A stretch of 64,000 nt of DNA from Bacillus sp. BP-3 (GTDB taxonomy: Bacteria; Bacillota; Bacilli; Bacillales; Bacillaceae_G), in NCBI RefSeq assembly GCF_028401955.1, contig NZ_JAQOTJ010000002.1, positions 310,001-374,000 on the forward strand, in the 5' to 3' direction. Positions 57,993 through 64,000 of this stretch are shown piece by piece. Each line of letters opens with the position of its first letter. Position 1 is the first letter of the stretch. The position numbers were made by a program, and so were the translations under genes. The notes below the pieces were generated by a model that was not told the origin of the DNA, made no database searches, and saw only the letters and a list, made by a program, of their open reading frames with translations.

Positions 57993-59264
57993 TTATTCAT
58001 AAAACTTTGTATTTTGTTCTACATATGAAGCTATATTCGGAGGTAATTGTTTTATTTTGGCTTCAAGACATTTCTGAGCAGTGCGGCCTAAATTGCGTTT
58101 ATTTTCATTATAATAAGCGCATATGGAAATTTCATAATCAAAAAGATAATCATAGACGTGATAATCTACAAATAGAATATCGTCTTTCGGAAAAGGTATT
58201 TCTTTCCCATGTAATGCATACATCAAACTGACGTTATTTTTAGATTTATATCGATATAGTTTTGCAAGGTGGTATAAAGGTTCAGCTCTGCTAGGTCTGT
58301 ATTCCCAAGAATTTTGAAGATAAATAGTCGCAAGGGCAAAAAACTGTTCTTCCTGATCAACGAGGTTAGTTATTATGGATTGATCAAGAACTGAATTCTC
58401 TTTTATGGATTCTTGGATTAATTGTTCGCGTTTGAAAGAACATTGATCAGCTAAGCGTTCGTAACAGAGACCTATTTTGAATAAGGAGTAAAATACTTCT
58501 TCTTCCCATCCACCAGCATCCACTCTTTTTTTATACCATATGATAGCTTCCTCTAATTCATTGAGAATAGATAATGTTTGTGCTAAGTAGAACATGTATC
58601 TAACTTTTAAATAAATTGGTGTTGATTGATTATTAATCCCTTCTAAAAGTAAACGTTTATCCCGTTCGAATTTATCACTTCTACTGCCGCCGTCTGCTTG
58701 ATCGTAGATAATTAAGCTATCGAGCTTTCCGGTTGTATAAGAGGAAGTCCCTTGATTAGCCCCTAATTTAGAATAGTCTATATCCCAATATTCATGTGTA
58801 ACTCCAACAGATGCCCATGGTAAAGATGTCTTGAGAAGGCGACTCAGCCAATATTTAATGTTGCTATCATATTGCATAGTAAGGTAATGATCCTTATTTA
58901 AGGTACACTTATCAAAGTCAGACTGAACCTCTAAGATCATATCAGCATCAAGTAGCAATAAATAATCAGCTTCTGGATAAGTTGCTTGGGCTAACTGTAC
59001 AGCTAAAGTTCGATTATATCCAAAGTTTTTAAAAGGTTCATGATGCACAGTACCAAGTATATTATTTTTGTTGCACCAATTTCTAATGATTTCAGGTGTA
59101 CGATCAGTCGAACCCGTATCACAAATCGAAACAAAATCAATAATTGATTTCGCAGAATCTAAACATCTTTCTATAATTTTTGATTCATTTTTTACAATCA
59201 TACAAAGGCATAATTTCTTTTCTGATTTTTTGTGTGAAAGTGTTTTTGATATCTCTCTTACCAT
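57993..59264 (-). CDS. GT2 glycosyltransferase with helical (TPR-like) C-terminal region
   Basis: A 423-residue protein. The N-terminal 230 residues are a family 2 enzyme: LCLCMIVKNESKIIERCLDS, ICDTGSTDRTPEII and LLLDADMIL as the DxD site (Asp-Ala-Asp). The second half is helical with TPR-like spacing (YMFYLAQTLSILNELEEAIIWYKKRV, YHLAKLYRYKSKNNVSLMYA). This layout is found in SunS-like and related bacterial enzymes that modify peptides or proteins. RBS GAGGAG is 9 bp before the ATG. Leftward, head-to-head with the acetyltransferase gene. Substrate unknown. Confidence 0.8.
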   Translation of the reverse strand: MVREISKTLSHKKSEKKLCLCMIVKNESKIIERCLDSAKSIIDFVSICDTGSTDRTPEIIRNWCNKNNILGTVHHEPFKNFGYNRTLAVQLAQATYPEADYLLLLDADMILEVQSDFDKCTLNKDHYLTMQYDSNIKYWLSRLLKTSLPWASVGVTHEYWDIDYSKLGANQGTSSYTTGKLDSLIIYDQADGGSRSDKFERDKRLLLEGINNQSTPIYLKVRYMFYLAQTLSILNELEEAIIWYKKRVDAGGWEEEVFYSLFKIGLCYERLADQCSFKREQLIQESIKENSVLDQSIITNLVDQEEQFFALATIYLQNSWEYRPSRAEPLYHLAKLYRYKSKNNVSLMYALHGKEIPFPKDDILFVDYHVYDYLFDYEISICAYYNENKRNLGRTAQKCLEAKIKQLPPNIASYVEQNTKFYE

Positions 59265-59544
59265 TATCTTTTCTCCTCTCTATCAAGCTAATAAAGATTG
59301 TATTAGCACATGTAGATATGAGTGTAGAGCATTCGAGCGAAAAATAGAGGTACGTTAGATTTATCATATGCTGTAAACATAATCTATGTGAAGGTAGTGG
59401 GCAGTTCATTTCCAATGTTAAGTATTCATAATAAAGAAACGAAAATCATAAATAATTATTATAAGTAATTTTCTTGTATATAAATATAAATTCAAATAAG
59501 AAATGAGTTAATCGTCTTTAGTGACATACGAGGAAGTGAAGAAC

Positions 59545-60201
59545 GTGAAAAAAATTGTTGTTTTTGGCTCAGGAGGTCATGCCAAGGTTGTTATTGATGT
59601 CATTCGACGAGCTGGAGATTATGAGATTTATGGAATAGTTGATGGCTATCGTTCACAAAATGAAGTGGTTTACGGTTATGAAGTAATAGGTGATGAATCC
59701 AATCTATTATCTGTTAAAGATCATATTCAAGGGGGAATTGTAGCTGTAGGAGATAATTGGATAAGAAGGGGAATAGTGGAGAAAGTAAAGGCTATTATTC
59801 CAGAGTTTCTGTTTATTTGTGCTATTCATCCATCTGCTATTATTAGTGAAGATGTAATTATTAGTGAAGGAACGGTAGTAGCGGGCGGAGCTGTAATTAA
59901 TAGTAACGTGCGAATAGGAGCACACTGCATTGTTAATACAAATTCTAGTATAGATCATGACTGTGTAATTGATAATTATGCGACTATCGCACCAGGTGCT
60001 ACTTTGGGAGGGAACGTTAAGATTGGGGATTATTCTGTTGTTTCTTTAGGAGCAAATGTAATTCATTCCATTACAATAGGAGAGCATACTGTAATTGGTG
60101 CCGGTGCGACAGTTGTAAAAGATATCGGTTCTTATGCACTTGCGGTTGGCGTACCAGCAACAAAAATAAAATCTAGAGAAAAGGGAGATAAATATTTATA
60201 A
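59545..60201 (+). CDS. PglD/NeuD-type sugar O/N-acetyltransferase
   Basis: A 218-residue enzyme. A Rossmann-like N-terminal domain (KKIVVFGSGGHAKVVIDVIRRA) binds the sugar nucleotide and a left-handed beta helix of hexapeptide repeats (residues about 95-195, IGAHCIVNTNSSIDHDCVIDNY and so on) binds acetyl-CoA. The PglD-type His is in SSIDHDC. It would acetylate a 4-amino sugar, and two such aminotransferases are nearby (45884 and 60633). Start: GTG 59545, 7 bp after GAGGAAGTG, rather than GTG 59521. A terminator follows. Confidence 0.86.
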   Translation: MKKIVVFGSGGHAKVVIDVIRRAGDYEIYGIVDGYRSQNEVVYGYEVIGDESNLLSVKDHIQGGIVAVGDNWIRRGIVEKVKAIIPEFLFICAIHPSAIISEDVIISEGTVVAGGAVINSNVRIGAHCIVNTNSSIDHDCVIDNYATIAPGATLGGNVKIGDYSVVSLGANVIHSITIGEHTVIGAGATVVKDIGSYALAVGVPATKIKSREKGDKYL

Positions 60202-60230
60202 GTTCAGAGGGAATTCAGAATATTTCCTGG

Positions 60231-60290
60231 AAAAGGAGCTGACTCAAAAGATATCTACATTTCTTTTGAGTCAGCTCCTTTTTTATTTTT
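60231..60290 (+). terminator. long-stem terminator after the acetyltransferase gene
   Basis: A 21-bp perfect stem (60231-60251 with 60262-60282) and T-rich tail. The remaining 340 bp to the next gene is AT-rich with no gene seen. Confidence 0.88.
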
Positions 60291-60632
60291 TAAAGCTTTC
60301 GTCATAATTGTTTATTATCACTATGAGAAATTTTTTTGAATTAAATGGGAAAATAATTTATTAAGGGATATGGTAAGTGACTATATATGAGTCATGACCT
60401 TGTTGTGGCAAAACATGTATAGTTCACATAAATTGTAACAACATTACTTTTTTTGAAAACGGTATTTAGGAGCTAGTAGTTGTGTGATAAGAGGGTGCCA
60501 TAATTACAAGGTAATTTATGATCGTATATGAAATGATTCCGAAAACCTAAATATTTTACTTAAAGTAGAATTAGAGCGAAATTACATATGTATAGAAGGG
60601 AGAATTGATAATAGTGGTAGCATAGAGCTATT

Positions 60633-61823
60633 ATGAATGAACGTTCAAATTATGAAAGGAGGCTGAGTATTATCGAAATTAAAAAGTTCTCTAAACCCAT
60701 TTATGTTACTTCCCCTTTTCTTCCTCCATTTCAAGAGTTTTCTCGTTTAATAGAACAAATTTGGGAAAATCGATATTTAACAAACAATGGACTGCTACAT
60801 CAACAATTCGAAATGGGAGTAAGGAAATATTTGGGTGTTGAAAGGAATACACTATTTGTAAATGGGCATATGGCGCTCGATGTTGCAATTAAATCTTTGC
60901 AGTTAACAGGAGAGGTGATTACAACACCTTTTACATTTGCCTCGACAACCCACGCCATTTCCATGAATGGATTAATTCCAGTATTTTGTGATGTAAATAA
61001 ACATGATTATAATTTAGATGTTTCAAAAATTGAATCGTTAATTACTGAACATACTTCGGCAATTATACCCGTACATGTTTTTGGCATTCCTTGCGATGTT
61101 TATGAAATTGAAAGAATAGCAAAAAAATATAATTTAAAGGTTATATATGATGCAGCCCATGCTTTTGGTGTAAAAGTAGACGGAAAAGGAATTGGCGTAT
61201 TTGGCGATATATCTATGTTTAGTATGCATGCAACAAAGGTTTTTCATTCTATTGAAGGTGGAATACTTACTTATCATGATGAAACATTATCAGAAGCATT
61301 AAATCAGTATAAAAATTTTGGGTATAAAAGTTCGGGAGAGGTTAGCTTAGTCGGTTTAAATGCTAAAATGAACGAATTTCAAGCGGCGATGGGTATTTTG
61401 AATCTCCGACATATAAACGAAGAAATGAATAGAAGAAAAAAAATAACAAGTATGTATCGTAATCAATTAAAAAGCATTCCAGGTATTCGTTTTATAGAAG
61501 AAATGGAGAATGTCCAATATAATTATTCGTATTTTTCCATAGAGGTTGATGAAGCGATCTATGGACTAGATCGTAATCAATTATATGAACGTTTAATGTC
61601 GTATAACGTATTTACAAGGAAATATTTTTCGCCATTAACAAGTGATTTTATCTGTTATAAAGATCAGTATGATTCAGGGAAAACACCAATTGCGAAAGAA
61701 ATAGCAAATAAAGTTTTAGTGTTGCCGTTATACGGTGAATTACAAGTTGGAGATGTAGAAAAAATTTGTATGATAATTAAAACAATCCCGGAACTAGTTG
61801 AATTGGAATGGGAGAAGGATTAG
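60633..61823 (+). CDS. DegT/DnrJ/EryC1 sugar aminotransferase (VioA-like)
   Basis: PLP aminotransferase, up to 396 residues. N-terminal VTSPFLPPFQEF and ENRYLTNNG match VioA/RffA-type enzymes acting on dTDP-4-keto-6-deoxyglucose. HGMALD-type segment FVNGHMALDVAI and YDAAHAFGV follow, and the PLP Lys is in SMHATKVFHSIEGG near residue 210. rmlB in this window could supply the substrate. The start is unclear: ATG 60633 has no ribosome site, whereas a strong AAAGGAGG at 60655-60662 precedes only an ATT at 60669. Core homology begins after both. Confidence 0.8.
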   Translation: MNERSNYERRLSIIEIKKFSKPIYVTSPFLPPFQEFSRLIEQIWENRYLTNNGLLHQQFEMGVRKYLGVERNTLFVNGHMALDVAIKSLQLTGEVITTPFTFASTTHAISMNGLIPVFCDVNKHDYNLDVSKIESLITEHTSAIIPVHVFGIPCDVYEIERIAKKYNLKVIYDAAHAFGVKVDGKGIGVFGDISMFSMHATKVFHSIEGGILTYHDETLSEALNQYKNFGYKSSGEVSLVGLNAKMNEFQAAMGILNLRHINEEMNRRKKITSMYRNQLKSIPGIRFIEEMENVQYNYSYFSIEVDEAIYGLDRNQLYERLMSYNVFTRKYFSPLTSDFICYKDQYDSGKTPIAKEIANKVLVLPLYGELQVGDVEKICMIIKTIPELVELEWEKD

Positions 61824-61862
61824 GAGGCAGTAAGAAAAAATGTTTAGGGAGGGATTGTGATT

Positions 61863-62828
61863 ATGAGCAATTTAGATAGTAATAAACAAATAGATAAGGT
61901 AATAAATTATGCCAATTCTCTTCCAAAAGTAAATGTTATTATTGCAGCTTACAATATGAAAGAGTATTTAAAAGAAACTGTCGATAGTGTGTTACGTCAA
62001 GATTATCCCAATTTAGAAATTATTGTTGCTGATGATTGTTCAATTGATGGTACACAAGATATGATGAAACGATATGACGAGAATCCGAAAGTTAGATATA
62101 TTCGAAATGAAGTGAATTTAGGTTCAAGGATGAACGGCCGAAAATTACTTCATGAACATGCAGATGGTAAATATATATTGTGTATTAATCACGATGATTA
62201 TCTTACGCAAAATAATTATATTAGTAAGGCTGTAGCGTTGCTTGAAGAAAATCCTAATGTCTCACTTGTTTTTGCGAATTTACATTTTTTTGATGTTGAT
62301 TCAAGAGACTGCAGACCAATTACACAAGATATACCTACGATTACAAAAGGTAGTGATTACTTTTTAAACTATGAAACTGGTAGTTATCCTCATATAACAA
62401 GTACATTAACATCAGTATTTAGAAGAGAAGACGCTATTCGCATGTGCTGCTTTATGGAAAAATCAGAATGCCAAGATCTATTTTTGTATTTGAAATTAAT
62501 GTTAATTGGTGATATTGGATTTATTGCAGATCATGTCGGTGTGTATCGTTTCCATAAAAATAGTTTAAGTTTTAACATGCCAACTGAGGGTGATTATGGA
62601 ACGATTGAAGATCTTGAAGAATTATATGTTAATGCATTAGAGCTAGGTTTAGATAAAAGTCAATTAGCTGAATGGTTAACTATACGAGTATATAAATATG
62701 TGAATTGGCGCTTTGAAATAATGTGGTTCAATAATCAAAAAAGTAATGCATTACAATTGCTAACGAGTATTTCAGAAAAGCATCCTCTTGTATTTTATTG
62801 GATTACAAATCGTCTACATTGGGAATAG
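61863..62828 (+). CDS. GT2 family glycosyltransferase
   Basis: A 321-residue GT-A enzyme: VNVIIAAYNMKEYLKETVDSV near residue 25, IVADDCSIDGTQDMM near 55, INHDDYLTQNN as the DxD-like site near 112, then SECQDLFLYLKLMLIGDIGFI containing the catalytic-base region. RBS GGGAGGGA lies 8 bp before ATG 61863; the GTG at 61857 is too close. It starts 39 bp after the VioA-like gene and 73 bp before the next, so it belongs to that rightward operon and may transfer the amino sugar made there. Confidence 0.88.
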   Translation: MSNLDSNKQIDKVINYANSLPKVNVIIAAYNMKEYLKETVDSVLRQDYPNLEIIVADDCSIDGTQDMMKRYDENPKVRYIRNEVNLGSRMNGRKLLHEHADGKYILCINHDDYLTQNNYISKAVALLEENPNVSLVFANLHFFDVDSRDCRPITQDIPTITKGSDYFLNYETGSYPHITSTLTSVFRREDAIRMCCFMEKSECQDLFLYLKLMLIGDIGFIADHVGVYRFHKNSLSFNMPTEGDYGTIEDLEELYVNALELGLDKSQLAEWLTIRVYKYVNWRFEIMWFNNQKSNALQLLTSISEKHPLVFYWITNRLHWE

Positions 62829-62901
62829 AAGTATAACGTTCAATTTTTAATGGAAGAAAGTGCAATCTACATGAAAAATAGATATAAGGTGGAGAGAGTG
62901 A

Positions 62902-63843
62902 GTGGAAAAGTTCAACCTATTGTTAATTATTAGAAACTACAGTAAGTGGATTCATACGGCACCTTTTTATCTTCAAGAAGAACTTTCAAAAATTACAAAC
63001 TTATTTGTTTGGAATGAAGATGGTGACATTTCTAATATTCTTAATACTATTCATTTTAAACCTGATTTTATATTAATCTACTTATTTGACACAGAGGCGA
63101 ATGCACCAAAAATTACGGGACTTCGTAATTTAAAAATTCCATATGGAATATATATAGAAGATTTACATCACAATCCTGCTAAAACATATGCTGCAATAAA
63201 ACATGAAAACGTTGAAAATATATTTACGTGTTATAGAGATGCTTTTCATAAGTTTTATCCTGATTTTTCTCATAAAATCAAATGGTTTCCTCATCATGTC
63301 AATACCGAAATCTTTAAGGACTACGGTCAAAAAAAAGATATTGATATGCTATTAATGGGAGCGGTCATTCCGTATTATTATCCACTAAGATGTAAAATCC
63401 TCGAAACTTATCAAAATGAAGCAAATTTTATATATCATGGACATCCGGGCTATAGAAATATTGATAATGAAGAATTTCAAAATGTATTTGTTCGCGAAAG
63501 TTATGCAAAGGAAATAAATAGAGCGAAATTATTTTTCACGTGCAATTCAATATATGGATATACAATTTTAAAATACTTTGAAGTATTAGCATGTAACACT
63601 TTATTACTTGCTCCAAGTTCAGATGAGATTTTAGATTTAGGTTTAAAGCCAGGGGTGCATTTTGTTGAAATAGATGAAAATAATTTTATGGAAAAGGCAA
63701 ATTATTATTTGACACATGACGAAGAACGAGAAGAAATTAGTAAGAATGGATTTGAACTCGTACAAGAAAAGCATGCAACTACCCAACGGGCTCAACAACT
63801 AAAAGAGATGATTCATGAAATATTAAAAGTAAAAGAAGGATAA
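62902..63843 (+). CDS. CgeB-like glycosyltransferase
   Basis: A 313-residue protein with the same outline as the one at 55614: PYGIYIEDLHHNPAKTYAAI, IKWFPHHVNTEIFKDYG, IDMLLMGAVIPYYYPLR and a C-terminal donor site with KYFEVLACNTLLLAPSSDE. Assignment to the CgeB/YkvP-type group is by resemblance. The GTG start is 6 bp after GGTGGAGAGA. It is the third gene of the 60633 operon and the epimerase remnant starts 4 bp after its stop. Confidence 0.78.
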   Translation: MEKFNLLLIIRNYSKWIHTAPFYLQEELSKITNLFVWNEDGDISNILNTIHFKPDFILIYLFDTEANAPKITGLRNLKIPYGIYIEDLHHNPAKTYAAIKHENVENIFTCYRDAFHKFYPDFSHKIKWFPHHVNTEIFKDYGQKKDIDMLLMGAVIPYYYPLRCKILETYQNEANFIYHGHPGYRNIDNEEFQNVFVRESYAKEINRAKLFFTCNSIYGYTILKYFEVLACNTLLLAPSSDEILDLGLKPGVHFVEIDENNFMEKANYYLTHDEEREEISKNGFELVQEKHATTQRAQQLKEMIHEILKVKEG

Positions 63844-63847
63844 CCAT

Positions 63848-64000
63848 TTGAAAGCCTTAGTTACAGGTGGAGCGGGCTTTATTGGTCTCCGCATTGTTGG
63901 AAAACAATGTGGAGACAGTGGTTGGTGACAATTTAATTACAGGGTATAAGGAGAATATTCCACCTCAAGCTATTTTCTACTATTTTGATATACGAGACCC
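63848..64000 (+). pseudogene. 5' end of a frameshifted NAD-dependent sugar epimerase (GalE-like), runs off the window
   Basis: From TTG 63848 the frame reads KALVTGGAGFIG, the start of a GalE/UDP-sugar epimerase, but then continues into a stop (TGA) within 27 codons. In another frame from about 63894 the sequence resumes as LLENNVETVVGDNLITGYKE and IPPQAIFYYFDIRD, the expected continuation. The expected SHIVEK-type residues between are missing, so a short frame-changing deletion removed them. Only the first 153 bases are in the window. RBS GAAGGA is present. Confidence 0.7.

Overview
The window is low-GC Firmicute DNA of the Bacillus cereus group (B. cereus / B. thuringiensis / B. anthracis relatives). 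This rests on gene order matching the Bacillus fabH-fabF ... trpS-opp-spx-mecA-coiA-pepF-yjbH ... nadK-prpE block, on exosporium-type proteins (ExsF/BxpB-like, BclB-like), on an rmlACBD cluster ending beside fabI, and on dispersed repeats with TTTAT borders that look like the B. cereus-specific bcr1 element. No rRNA, tRNA, CRISPR array, phage or complete insertion sequence was found.

Region 1 (1-28.5 kb) is conserved core. It holds fatty-acid elongation (fabH end, fabF), a YjaZ-type metalloprotease, yjbA, trpS under a T-box, an oligopeptide permease (oppBCDF then oppA), spxA, a TerC protein, mecA, a cardiolipin synthase, coiA, pepF, the yjbI-yjbH pair (truncated haemoglobin and Spx/ClpXP adaptor), yjbK, then yjbL-relQ-nadK, a pseudouridine synthase, prpE and a RodA/FtsW protein. 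Spx (target), YjbH (adaptor), MecA (ClpC adaptor) and RelQ make this a stress and proteolysis neighbourhood.

Region 2 (28.8-35.6 kb) holds a decayed TylF-type methyltransferase, a GT2-methyltransferase fusion, a truncated methyltransferase, rmlACBD for dTDP-L-rhamnose, and fabI.

Region 3 (35.8-64 kb) is a large accessory surface or spore glycan island. It contains a broken exosporium gene, a ManC-type GDP-mannose enzyme, Gmd and a PerA-like aminotransferase (a route to GDP-perosamine). It also has about nine glycosyltransferases, a PglD-like acetyltransferase, a VioA-like aminotransferase, two spore-surface-type proteins and a frameshifted epimerase at the right edge. Embedded in it is an apparent sulfation module: an SLC13 permease, APS kinase, ATP sulfurylase and a glycosyltransferase in one operon, plus a sulfotransferase between two paralogous DUF4214-glycosyltransferases. 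Together they could import sulfate, make PAPS and sulfate a glycan.

Intergenic DNA is rich in repeats. There are several bcr1-like elements, some carrying a nested 120-bp repeat; a third family with terminator-like hairpins; and one non-autonomous element with 11-bp perfect terminal repeats and an 8-bp target duplication. Function calls come from motif and family recognition by eye. No database search was run, and start sites were chosen from ribosome-binding sites.
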